DNA of 64,000 nt from assembly GCF_963675165.1 (NCBI RefSeq), contig NC_087378.1:6133205-6197204 (forward strand), read 5' to 3'. The position numbers were made by a program, and so were the translations under genes. Below the pieces are notes generated by a model, which had not been told where the DNA came from, did no database searches, and saw only the letters and a list, made by a program, of their open reading frames with translations. Every line of letters starts with the position of its first letter. Within the stretch, counting starts at the first letter, position 1. Positions 47,301-58,680 of this stretch are shown here, in pieces. This DNA comes from Halichondria panicea (taxonomy: Eukaryota; Porifera; Demospongiae; Suberitida; Halichondriidae).

Positions 47301-50300
47301 TGCCAACGTGGCTGTTATAAAAAGGTGGCCTGCTAATTAACACAGCTTAAAACCCATGTTTTATGGAGGCTTAGTGGGTTGAATTATAGAAGGTGACTAG
47401 CTTACATGTGTGTATATGTGCATGCATGTATAGGGTTACCGTGCACAATTTTTACAAAGTTCTTTTTGCAGACTGTCAGAGATACTTGAGAGATCCGGGG
47501 TCAAAGTTGATACAACCTGCTGTGCATGTGTTGTGTGCAGTGGCTCGAGGTTCTGCCGCTGCTTGTACTTACACCATCGCCATGGTGATGCCTTTGCTGC
47601 TGGAAGAGTATGCTTTATTACCGCAGGTAGATCCAATGTTGAGTTGTTATATTATTATAACTATATGTATAATTATATAAAATGCAAGTCGCCATTAATT
47701 TATAGGATTTGTTTGCAGGAGGGCTTACGTCGGACTGTAATGGAAGCGATGCATTCGTTTGTTGGTGTGGTCAAAGACACATGTTCGGGGGACAGTGGTG
47801 GAGGTACACGCCCACACACTAACGTTAGTCGATTGCTATCTTCGTTTTTGCAGGCCCGTGTCCTTTATTGGAGTTCAAAGGTCACTTGTTGAAGTTCATA
47901 CTCTTGTCAGCGGCGCAGGTGCAAACACCTAGTATTGTCGTATCTATAGCAACAATGAGGGACTTGATTGAAATACAAGGCCTACTGGAACCCACACAGG
48001 TACAGTTACTCCCATTCCTAGTTGGGAGCTTCCGATTCAAATGAAAAGATGCTTTCTGCAGGTCAAAGGTCAAGTAGATTTATCATAATCAGTATTGTTT
48101 GATTGATTATCAAAGTTTTATGACAAGCCAAAAGTATTAATATTGGAGAAACCAAAGGCTGTACAGTGTATTTTAAACGTATTGACTTGGCAAAAATTCA
48201 TCAATCTGTATCAGGTGACCTCCTGCTGTGACTACCTCAGGACCTTGGCCCTGTGCTCGCAAAATGACTCCGTGAGGTTGTGTTACATTCATTCTCCATT
48301 AGCTAGCCTGTATTAATTAGTGCTCCCCCCCCCCCCCCCTCAGGAAAGGCAGCTGTGCATGTCTCAGTGTGCTGGCTAAGTGCTACCCAGTCCTGACCAG
48401 AGACCACCTAGTGTCACCACTGCTGCAGACTGTGTCTGGTACTTAAGATATACATTTATACATGCTCTTAACACTACAAAAAGCCCTCAATTTTTATATT
48501 AGTACTAGTGTATCATAATTATGTGAAATTTATGGCACAATTAAATAAGTGTAATGCCTTCCCATATGCAGTGCCCAAATACAGCAAGTCCTATGCATTA
48601 CATACTATGATTTTCATTTGAATACACACGCACACAGACCCTTCTCAGATCACTTTGACGACGCCGTGCACCCTCCGAGCCCTCACGTCCCTCTCGACCC
48701 ACCCTGACCTACTCACGCTCATTCTCCCATCCCTAACCAACTACCTCTCTGCCATTCTCGCCCACCCCTCCCCCAACTGGGAGGTAGCTCAATACACAGC
48801 CGCCTCTCTACTCTCCCTAGTAACAGAGCTTGGCAACAGTGACATCTGTAGGGGGTTGCTGGAGGGCACAGATGGGGTGTTAGTGAGGGTGGTGTGCCTG
48901 TGTATACGGACAAGGGCCCACAGTGAGGAGTACAGTCGTGTTTTGGTCAGGATTCGGGAGTTGGTGTGGAGATACTGCCTTTCTGCCTCAGTCGAGTGAG
49001 TGCATTAGTGCAGCTATTCAGTTAATAACTTAAATCTGTTAAGAATTGCTCGTAGTGTACAACAAGCCGTCTAGTGGGACCCCTAAAATTAATCTTTACT
49101 CTTTGGACACCTCTGTTAATTGTAATCATGCATGTCACTCGGTTTTTGTCCTTCATTGTAACTCACTAAAGGCTGAGATCGTACTGTGAAAGAGGGTTTT
49201 GTCCCCTGCTGTAAGCCAGCAACCCTTTGTAGTTTAAGTTTGTTACGTACTATTCCTGAAGTTAGTCATCTGTATCCCCGCAGGGCTGTTGAGTGGCTGT
49301 ACACATTTCTGTTGAAACTGCTAGTGTCTGGTGAGCCAGTGCCGTGTGCAGGGGACATCGTCCTGCCAAAATTAGATAACAAGCAACCCCCAGAACACAC
49401 ACAGCTGATCTGCTTGATAACTGCGCTAGTCAGTGCTGCAAGAAAACAGGTGTGTGTTTAGCTAGCTTGACGACGCTGCAGGTAGATTTCCTTTTCTCAT
49501 CGTCTGGTCTTTAGGCTGTTGTTTTCAGTATTCTGTTACAAATGTGTTTGTTTCTTAGTCACAAATCGAATGTGTCATGCCCAATTTTTTTCTCTTAGGG
49601 TATGATGTCATATCTAATTGACCCTTTATCTTTATACCAAGTCCACTGAACTCTTGTTGTACATGCACACAAACACCACTTTGAAATCTCTAGGTTGCAG
49701 TGCATAGTGTGGGCACACTAGCCCCGGTGCTGATGAATCTCTCTTGCTACTGTCCCCACACAGCCACTAGCCAGCAATCAGCTCAAGCTTACGCTGCCAT
49801 CGTTAATAAAATAGAAGAAGGTTAGCTGGTGTGTACAGTGAGCCTTTGAACTAAAGTTTAGACTCTGGGAACACTTTTTTCAAGCTAGGCTGTATTTTTT
49901 GGGAGGCTAAACAATTATTAATGGTGCCAAGAGTGCATTATAACTCTTGATGGTGCCCATAAACAGTAGAAAACCTGGTACAAATATTACTGTTATATAA
50001 ATCATATTAGGACGCTCCACTGTACATATATGCTTTGAAAAGCAGCCATTTTTGATCTTGCATGCTCATCCATAAGATAATAATTATTGGTCATCATCAA
50101 ATAGTATACATAGTTTATGGCTGCATGTCAAGACACTTGTTTCTGTTATTCCCTCTTGCTGTTCTTGCCAGCATAACATTACAGGCTTTATTTGCTTACA
50201 CTTTGTAAGTCCATTTGACATTCATTTTCAATTTCCAAAACATGAGTTGTGACCATGAATACTCCTAAAGGTGGGTGTCTCTCTCACAGGTCCGTCTCTC

Positions 50301-52089
50301 ACAGCTGCTCTCGATAATCAGTTGCCACTCCTCCGAAAGTTAATTACTGATCCTAGCAATGAGGTGCCACAACTTGCAGCACTACATCTGTGGATATGGG
50401 TAAGTACTAGTATGAAGTCACTTTTATTATTGGAAAGGCTTCTGGTTTCAGCTAACTAAAGCCATGGTGACAAAGTCTAGTACGAATGGGAAGGTGATGG
50501 CATTAAACGTAAGCTGGAGAAACTTGTTTGGTCTCTTTCGATATATTCGTTTTTTTCTTGCAGCTGCTGAATTGGTGTGGACATGGCAGTGATGATGTGA
50601 GGAGAGAATCAGCACATGGTTTCAAATTGTTGTTTGAAGACACTCAAAGCCTTCTTAACACAAATTGTCACGCTAACGTTAGAGTAAGTCTTCACACTGG
50701 CGTCTGTTGATATGGTGTGTATTTGTATTTAACGGTCCATTGTTTTGCAGCTATTTTATAAGCAGCAGTTGTTTATGCAAGTGGTGCCGCAGATTGTGGA
50801 GCAGTTTAAAGCTGCAGAACCAGGTGCGATACTATACAATGTAGTACGTGGCACTGTAATTGTGGTCCCTATACAGAATAATGGTGTAAGTATATATACT
50901 TTATACTACACCCCAGTTAAGCAGGTCACTACGTACGTCACTGTCCATGTAGACAGACACCTTCTTTTGAGAATTATTCTTCTTCCTTCCAGACAAGCAG
51001 GAGTACCTGCTCCAGTCTCTATCCCATTTCATGCAAGGAGTACCCAAACAGGTTCTTCTCAACGAGCTTCCCAAGGTATAATGTTAGCTCTATGCACTAG
51101 CTAGCTTATTGTATGTTTTATAATTATAGTATCGTATAGCAGGTTATTTCATATTGAAGAGCATCATACGAAAATTAAAACTACGAAATTATTACACCGC
51201 AATAGATTTAACGTCACTATCCTGAGCTGTACGAAAATTAAAAATACGAAATATTTCAACGGGTCGTTCGCACAAAAATTTGCACCAAAATTACCCGCTG
51301 TACCGTATACGGTTCAATACCATCTCTGAATTAGACTTCTGTATCTTTAATTGAGAAACATTCCTTAATGATTTGGACATTAATATGGGTTCATGCATGC
51401 ACACACACACACACACACACCACCCAGCTCCTCCCATTGCTGCTCAAATCCCTGTCTTCGAGCGAGGTTGGTTTGAAGGTGTCCACGCTGCAAGGCCTGC
51501 TCTCTTTGATACAAGACACCCCTCTGTCTGTGGCTGAGCACACCCCCACTCTTGTGCCACGCCTACTGGCTCTCGCACAGGACAAAGCATCCATGGTGAT
51601 GCATGGGCTTACGCTAGCTTGTCTAAGTTACTCAGTATCTAGCTAAAAGGGTGTAATTGTATATAGACACAACCTCCTTTTGAAACACCTGATCACATCT
51701 GAACACTTGAAGTGTTGAGAGGTCAAGGACATTTTATTTGGGACAGTGTGTGGCAACGTTTTATTGGCGTACAGTACAGTATGTACAGTCCACTAATTTC
51801 TGTTTATCGTACTTTAATGTGCTCTCTTGGTATTAAGTATAATTATATGTACGTTGCTAAACTGTAGAACATTCGCCAAGCTGCTCTGAAATGCATTGGA
51901 GCATTGACTGCCCTCCCTACCCATGCTGTGAGTATGCACACGCACACGCTGTGAATACGTGTGTCATGTGACATTCCCTTGCAGGTGTACCCCTACCAGG
52001 GGGCAGTGTTGAGGGGCTTAGCATCTTGTTTGGATGATCGCAAGAGACTTGTTAGACAGGATGCAGTCAGTGCCAGATCAAAGTGGTGA
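44370..52089 (+). CDS. MMS19: MMS19, cytosolic iron-sulfur assembly targeting factor
   Basis: About 28 coding exons run from the ATG at 44,370 to TGA at 52,087-52,089, encoding an all-helical HEAT-repeat protein of roughly 950 residues (human about 1030). MMS19 with CIAO1/CIAO2B delivers Fe-S clusters to DNA polymerases, helicases and repair enzymes. Conserved landmarks are FTSVPIIVQKLQF, the signature CYFPIDFTPPPNDP (about 45,615-45,860), PKFAEF, LSAKLDSLLTLESG, SLWAAIRKE, VMPLLLEEY, and the C-terminal SCLDDRKRLVRQDAVSARS. The protein stops at SARSKW, shorter than the human tail. The intron starting at 47,111 uses a GC donor. The exons near 48,645 and 51,428 have CA-rich acceptors. A MITE sits at 45,980-46,205 and poly-C tracts lie in two introns. 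No frameshift was noticed. Confidence 0.95.
45980..46205. mobile_element. 226-bp MITE, CCGTATAGCGCG family, TA target
   Basis: Clean inverted ends CCGTATAGCGCGAAATTTTCG and inverse, flanked by TA; an internal ACCGGAAGCCACGCCTTTA phrase is shared with the copies at 1044 and 18,294. It lies in an MMS19 intron. Confidence 0.93.
46597..46612. repeat. Poly-C tract after an MMS19 donor
   Basis: About 18 C residues begin a few bases after the GTGAGT donor of the exon ending RKE. Similar poly-C runs lie at 4434-4447, 27,236-27,247, 48,327-48,340 and 57,736-57,751, all in introns or elements. Confidence 0.85.
51134..51312. mobile_element. Probable degraded MITE in an MMS19 intron
   Basis: Begins near TATCGTATAGCAGG and ends near GCTGTACCGTATAC, with internal repeated TACGAAAATTAAAA(C/T)ACGAAAT phrases. 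It resembles the TA-target families here but the ends pair poorly. Confidence 0.5.
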
Positions 52090-52200
52090 GTGTAGTATAG
52101 TAATTATCCTTTGAGCCTCGATCCTGACTGTGCAGTGAAGCTCTTTTTTAAACATACACATTTGGGAAACCTTTGTTGAGCTGTTGTTCTAGCTGTACAC

Positions 52201-53998
52201 TAGCCTCGATTCCAGGCCGAGTTGTTTCTAGCTAGGCCGACAACTGGGCCTGGTTAGGAACCAAAAAACAAGAAGCAGAGAGATTTGCAAGAACAACATA
52301 CCTGTCGACAAGGGCCGGCAGTGTTGTCCTACCTACTAGTTTGTAGTCCATCACAAAGGGCAGTGAGTGAAAGCAAGAGATTTGCCATACCATGTTGAAA
52401 ACCATGGCAAAGACGTTTCTTCCTTCTGACAAGAGCTGGGCCTGTTCTGCAATGAGAGTGGGGCCTTCTTGTGAAGCAGACAATGTATACGTTAATCTGA
52501 ACAACTTAAACTTGCAGTAGCTAGCTAGCTAGATAGATAGTCTATGGCTAGATTTTAGTTACTTCAGAGCATACACGGAGCTAAATTACGGTATTCAACT
52601 TATACGGGGAAATATGACAGGAAACAGAGTGTGAAGAATCTCTGCTTTGGTTTCCGGTTCCTGCCACGCCCAGATACAATCAATACCAGGCCGTATTTTG
52701 TATGGGGGGTGATCAGTGCCAAAACATCACCTTTTTTTATTTAGTACTAAAATGATTTACATGGTGAAGTTGTGCATGCAAATGACACACTCTCTCTCAT
52801 TTGCATGGTGAAGTTGTACATGCAAATGATACTCTCTTATTTGCATGGTGAAGTTGTACATGCAAATAATACTCTCTTATTTGCATGGTGAAGTTGTACA
52901 TGCAAATAATACTCTCTTATTTGCATGGTGAAGTTGTACATGCAAAAGAGGTTTCTGGTTTCAATGCTGGATAACATAGCTGGGCGTGGCCCTACACCTG
53001 AACACACACAGGTCCTGGGCCACGCCCAACTAGTCTTAAATGTTATTCTATTAAGAGTTCACCTACACATGTGCAATAATGGATGTAAGCTTATCTTCAT
53101 CAGGGTGGTGTTTGTCTACATTAAGGAGAGTTATGAGTAACCTCGATCTCTATTCTGATGGTAGAGCTATTGGAGCTGATCAACTAGAAGCTTACCAGGT
53201 ACAACTTAGCTTGTTCACAGAGAATTAGTTGGTTTCGAGCTTTTCGGAGAAGGTGTTACTGTTTCACTGAGGTGTGTAAGGGGAACTATATCAGAGCTAC
53301 AACTGGCCCAGGATGAGGACAACCACAGAACAGGTTATCAAGCATCAGCTGTACATACAGGCTCAAATGGAAGACCAAGTACACGTGGCTGCTAACACGC
53401 GCATGCGCGTCCGGGCACCCACACACTTATTACACTAGCTGGGCGTGGCTGTTCAGGTATTGGGCCACGCCCAGCTATGTTGCATTTGAAACCGTATCAT
53501 TTGCATGTACATCTTCACCATGCAAATAAAAGATCACATGTACACCATGCAAGTAGAGAGTATCGTTTGCATGTACAACTTCACCATGCAAATAAGAGAG
53601 TATCATTTGCAATACCTTCACCATGCAAATGAGAGAGTATCATTTGCATGACAACTTCACCATGCAAATGAGAGAATCATTTGCAATACCTTCACCATGC
53701 AAATGAGAGAGTATCATTTGCATGTACAACTTCACCATGCAAATGAGAGAATCATTTGCAATACCTTCACCATGCAAATGAGAGAGTATCATTTGCATGT
53801 ACAACTTCACCATGCAAATGAGAGAATCATTTGCAATACCTTCACCATGCAAATGAGAGAGTATCATTTGCATGCACAACTTCACCATGTAAATCACTTT
53901 AGTACTAAATAAAAAAAGGTGGGGTTTTGGCACTGATCACCCCCCATAATTTTTCAACTTCGTTCTATTAAAAAAAAATCGGCCTGGGACCGAGGCTA
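52201..53998. mobile_element. 1.8-kb fold-back element with octamer repeat arrays
   Basis: Starts TAGCCTCGATTCCAGGCCGA and ends with the inverse (CGGCCTGGGACCGAGGCTA); the target duplication is gctgtacac (52,192-52,200 and 53,999-54,007). Further in, TGATCAGTGCCAAAACATCACC and TTTAGTACTAAA repeat inverted near 52,710 and 53,905. Between lie tandem arrays of 35-45-bp units (52,750-52,945 and, inverted, 53,490-53,890), each with ATTTGCAT and/or ATGCAAAT. The centre has hairpins around GCTGGGCGTGGCC. No transposase is encoded; open frames at 53,640-53,933 are repeat artefacts. Confidence 0.92.
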
Positions 53999-54309
53999 GC
54001 TGTACACATGCAATTATTTATTATTTGGGACCTGGCCTAATTTTATCAGTCGGCTTTTACATACATGTACATTACACAAAATATTGTGTAGTCCACACAC
54101 TCGCTGTACATACGTTTGTCCATTAATTAATTAAGGTGTAAATGTAGTTTCAAATTGAATCATTACATACATGTACATTACACGAAGTATTGTATGATGC
54201 ACACACTCAGGTTTTTGCTTGGAACATAGAGAGAGAAGAAAAAGTCACCCACCATACAAGAAAAACACTATATAATTATGTTCGTTATAATCAGTTCTCT
54301 CTTGCACTT

Positions 54310-55045
54310 CTTTTTCTCATCCTCGCCAAGTCTTCCTATAATTATAATTATGTTGTGTGTACAAATTATAGTATGTAATCATGAATGTGAAATACAATAT
54401 TATTTTTTCAGGGTTTTTCTTATTATAGACACAAACGTACATGTACATCAGCACACATAATAACATGCAGGCATGTTTTAAAAACAGCTCTGTAAGGGAA
54501 GAACTTGAGAGTATGGTCACTCAATACTGGTCTGTTTTGGCTGCCCCAAAACGATGTTTTTAATGGTTTGGCATAGGGTGACCTCCCTAACTTTTGGAAC
54601 TAGGATATTAAAGCAGATGAAAAGTGCTCTTGATACCCACCTTCTGATAGAGTTTAAGCCCGAGTCCGTTTCTCATCCTTGCCAAGACTTCCTAGTTGCG
54701 TGTGCATGTGCGGATAATGTTTACTATGAATAATGCATACACATGGCCTCGATTCCAGGCCGCACTGAAGATGGAGGCCTTGTGAAGGAGGCTAGCATAC
54801 ACATAAATAATTAACATAAATAATTAACATAAATTTTCTGGGTCTCCAAATGGAATGTGTATACATGTATATCAGTGCACATAATAATTACATGCAGGCA
54901 CGTTTTAATCAAATCAAGGAAAGAACTCAACAGCTTTAGCTTACTACATATATATAAGTGTGATCTCCCTAATTTTTGGAAGTAGGATATTAAAACAGAT
55001 AACAAGTGCTCTTGATACCCACCTTCTGATAGAGTTTGACCCTGA
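54310..55045. repeat. Tandem duplication of about 360 bp at the ALMS gene 3' end
   Basis: Phrases recur in the same order about 350-400 bp apart: TTCTCATCC(T/C)TGCCAAG at about 54,316 and 54,673; the GCACACATAATAA...CATGCAGGCA phrase at about 54,450 and 54,875; and GTGCTCTTGATACCCACC at 54,628 and 55,005. The first unit includes a truncated copy of the ALMS exon end at 54,641-54,670. Confidence 0.75.
54744..54794. mobile_element. 51-bp mini-element with 9-bp target duplication
   Basis: TGGCCTCGATTCCAGGCC at the left and GGAGGCTA at the right match the ends of the 52,201 element. The flanks gcatacaca (54,735-54,743 and 54,795-54,803) are identical 9-mers. It is a deletion derivative with almost no interior. 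Confidence 0.75.
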
Positions 55046-57928
55046 GTCTGTTAATTTCCGCCTGTGCCCTCTTTCGCTCCTCTTCAGCCCGCCTCCTGAT
55101 TTCAGGGAGGGCCTTCCATGCTCTCTTGGTGTGTCGGAACATTTGACGATGGCCCATCCTCGGTCTTAATCCATGTCCCGATAGGATGTAGTAGGATGGA
55201 GATGCTTTGTCACTGGTAGGGCACACTGACTGCGAGTGCACTGTGGAAAAGAAATAGTGTGTAATGGAGCCTCTTAATTAGACAACCTCTGTTTAATGGA
55301 TACTCTATACATGTACATGGTAACTCTAGAGCCAAAGTGCCTCCCTCTGTACATGTACGTACATGTCACTATTGTGTATACAGATTGGTTGTTAACTACT
55401 TTTCCTTATAGATTGTATTTCGTAACTTAACAGTGTATTATGCAAATCACAATGCTGTCCTTACATGTACCGGGACATGAATTGTACATTGACAAGGTAA
55501 ATTTGCCTTGTACTCAACCAACAATCTACTCTGTCGACAATATCAAGAGTGAAATGCTAGCAAAGCAGCATCATGCAAATGAGTAACACCTCACCAGCTT
55601 TAACAGGTCTTGACAGTGATTGCCTTCTTCGCTCCCTCCTGATCTCACTCATCTCCCTTACTCTCCTCTCCCGCCTCTGACTGCGGAGGATAAAGCCGGG
55701 TCGTTGAAGAGAAAATGCTTCGGACAAAGACATTGTGTCCACTGGAGCATCCAACTGAGGGATTAAATTGAAAGCAATTATATTATACCATCAACAATGC
55801 TGACTTTTCAGGAGGTCAAGTTAATATGAACACATCATTGTATTAAGGCCCACTCACTGATTGTGAAGAGGTTGTATCGGGTTGGTCGTGATTAGCAGTG
55901 AAGAGAGCTTGGTTTGGAGGAGTGGCCACAAACGGTGTAGTTGGGTGAGTAAGTGCAGTCGTTGACGAACTGATAGTATTAAGTCTTGGGACATAATGTT
56001 CAGTAGGGTGTGTAGCTAGCACATGAGAGGACCTGTTAATGAAGGGAGGTGGAGGTATTGAGAAGCTGACAGCTTGTCTGGGAGTTTCTTGATGTTGGTG
56101 ATACTCATGTATTGACTGAGAGGCTGGTATTGTAAAGGCTACTGGTTTTGAGGTAGGGCGGATATCATTTTGAGAGGTCTGTACTGATCTGTTCACCAGT
56201 TGAGGGGTAGTTAGTGACAGAGACTGGAATTGATGATGCAAGTCACTAGTTTGTGGAAAGGTTTCAGTTGCTGTATGTATTGAACGTGTGTTTGGCTTAT
56301 TCAATGTTGATGGCTGTTCGGCATACATGGCTCCACACGTGCAGGTCGGGTAAGAGACATTCTGTTTTTGAAGCGAACTAGTCAGAAACTGATGCCATAG
56401 CTTGTCTAATTTCAGCAGAGATACTTGCTGTGCTAGTAGCCTGTTATCAACACCCTTGCACACAAAGGAAGAGGTTGAAGAGACAGGCGAATCATTCGGA
56501 GATGGCTGAGGCTTGGGTGAGAGATCGTTGAGGACAACCATTGGGGGGTAATGCTTTGTATGACCGGAGGATGCAATAGGGAAGCTATGGGTGCTTGAGT
56601 GCGGGGAGGGAGTTTGAATGCCAGTGTGCCTGAGTAGAGCAGGGCTACTATAATAAGACTCTATCGCTGTGTGATGAGAACTGCTGTGCTGTTGCGATAA
56701 CTGTGAGTGCTTGTCGTTGGACGAGTCTAGTTGTATTGGTGGGAAGTGTTTGGGTGGGGAGTCAGTCAAATATGAAGTGATGGTGAGATCCACTGTCTGA
56801 GAACTTTGGTCGTGGGTGGGTGTGCATGGATGTTCAGGTGTGTCGCATGGCTGTAGACACGAGTGGTTTCTCACATCTGTATAATATCAAGGCAACACAG
56901 TATGGGGGCACATGGGAATCTTGTGGAAACAAAATTAACAATTGACTACGGTAACCCACAAAAATTTTCGTTGGGCACGTACACAGTAATAATTATGCTA
57001 AGAGGCAAGGGTACAGTACCATAAAATATCTAATAAAGGAGCCACTCTAATCTTAGCGCTAACTTAATTAAACAGTCAACTTTTTCTTGGCTCTAATAAA
57101 TGATCGAAGCTATCATTACACATGGCAGTCACTCTGAATGAGGCGCTAGGTTTAGTCTCGGGGGCCAGACCTAATATCTCGGGGTGAAATCATGGGATTA
57201 GGTTTGGGGAGTCTTGCAGCATTTCCGTGTGCTCTAGCGGAATGTGGCAAGATCGAGCCAATGTAAAGTACATAAGATGTCATGTGATTTATGCGAGTAT
57301 TGCCTCTGGAATTTGCTATATATAACGAGACATCTCTATATTATACTGTACTTATTCGATTTAAAGCGACCCTCCAAATATGCGACACCCTTGATCTTTT
57401 TCGATTTTCTAACCTCTAAAAGTAGGGACTGCTGCGTTGACAATTATTTTTTATGTCACGTCCTAAATAGAGGTCAAACCACAGCCTCGATTCCAGGCCG
57501 CAAGAAAACAATGTAATTTAAGCGGCCTATAATCGAGGATAGTAGAGTAACCTCCAATTAGATGCGACCCTCTAAATATGCGACACCAGGACTTCAACAT
57601 AATTCTTCAACCTCCAAAAGAAACGACTTCTGGCTTCGTAATTAATCAAAAGTGCTGCCTTAAGTATGGTAACTATAATTGACATTTCAAGAGCACACGG
57701 AAAAGGAAATGCTGCTAGACATTTTCTTCCTTCTCCCCCCCCCCCCCCCCCTCCGAGAAAAGGTCTGGCCCCCAGACTAGCGCTAGGTAAGGTCGAGGCT
57801 CATACAGTATTAAAATTGTGTGGGTACATTGTTTTTATACATGTACATCTTTAGATATTACCTGCCGTGCTCCCATCTTGAAAGTTTGAGCTGACCTCTT
57901 GCAGTGGATACCACTGCGTAGACTGCAT
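55023..57928 (-). CDS. ALMS-motif protein (ALMS1/CEP295/C10orf90-like), last exon unresolved
   Basis: Exons 57,862-57,928, 55,858-56,876, 55,595-55,754 and 55,023-55,240 join in phase for about 488 residues. The first ATG (57,928) starts MQSTQWYPLQE. The long second exon is Ser/Thr/His/Pro/Gln-rich and low-complexity, like the disordered body of these centrosomal proteins. Exons 3-4 carry an ALMS motif: RPGFILRSQRRERRVREM, then RQMFRHTKRAWKALPEI, RRRAEEERKRAQAEINRLR and VKLYQK, matching in order the C-terminus of ALMS1 and CEP295, which act at centrosomes and basal bodies. The domain order is clear but which member is not. Without further splicing the frame ends at 54,990 after 11 extra residues. 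Intron 1 holds a TIR element. Confidence 0.75.
57152..57779. mobile_element. 628-bp TIR element with 9-bp target duplication
   Basis: The ends TTAGTCTCGGGGGCCAGACC and GGTCTGGCCCCCAGACTA are inverted; the flanks gcgctaggt (57,143-57,151 and 57,780-57,788) are identical 9-mers. The interior has repeated AAATATGCGACACC phrases, a poly-C tract and a nested CCTCGATTCCAGGCCG fold-back (57,485-57,541). It lies in intron 1 of the ALMS-motif gene. Confidence 0.88.
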
Positions 57929-58235
57929 GCTTATCTCCTTTAATTTAGTTGGCTAGTAGCAAGAGCACATACTAGGGCCGTACGTACCGTGGGTACTCCA
58001 GGGTGAGCTTTCGAAAAATGCTTACTCAGCAGCATAAAATTAATGGTTAAAGGTCGTCGGTGAAAAAAATCCCAATCAAGCAAAACCATTCAATGTGCAG
58101 GGGTGAATCTTCTCCCCCAAATGCTCAGCTCCCTCCCCCCCCCAATTGTGTAGAATAATGACATCATCACATTAGTACTACATGACATTATCACATTGGT
58201 TACAAACCTACTGACAGGGTAGTATAAATTCTCAT

Positions 58236-58459
58236 TCATTTCATACACAATGACAAAGCTCTAACTCGTTCTGCCACTACTCTAACAGATTTCAATGTCA
58301 TGCGCAGTCCCTGTCCTTTAGAGGTCTCTTCTTGAGCTGTCATCGTGACGACAAGCTCCTCCACTCTGTCTTGTACTGTCTTTTCAATGCAGAGGGAGTA
58401 GAGATAGGCAGCAATATCTGTTGGAGCCCACGTTAAGAAGGCAAACAATGGACATTTCA
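58236..58459 (-). CDS. Probable terminal exon of unassigned protein
   Basis: An acceptor (ccacag) opens a 74-residue frame ending at TGA 58,236. It contains WAPTDIAAYLYSLCIEKTVQ and a Arg/Val-rich helical tail. The entry phase is 1. It may be an alternative last exon of the gene at 58,681-63,900, because a GTATCC inside the 58,681 exon (after KKLS) would give the right phase, or belong to an otherwise unseen gene. No family recognised. Confidence 0.45.
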
Positions 58460-58680
58460 CTGTGGAATTAATACAAACTTGAAAGTGTTATACATGTCAT
58501 GTACATTGCACACAATCCAAACAAAAAAAGGTCTTCAAAATCACACATGCTCTGGACCATAATTATTTATTACTAACCTCAATTAACACTATAATGTACA
58601 TACACTACGTAAATTTTACATTCATATGTGTCGCTCACTACATACAAGAAATAGATTCATACAATCATGAACTGCTCAAC

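Noticed and set aside
53640-53933. Repetitive open frames with MILSHLHGEGIANDSLICMVK units
   Set aside because: They are readings of the octamer repeat units in the fold-back element, not a gene.
55843-56874. Single-exon 343-residue gene starting at 56,874
   Set aside because: The apparent start is a GTG, and an acceptor at 56,877 joins it in phase to the upstream exon 57,862-57,928.
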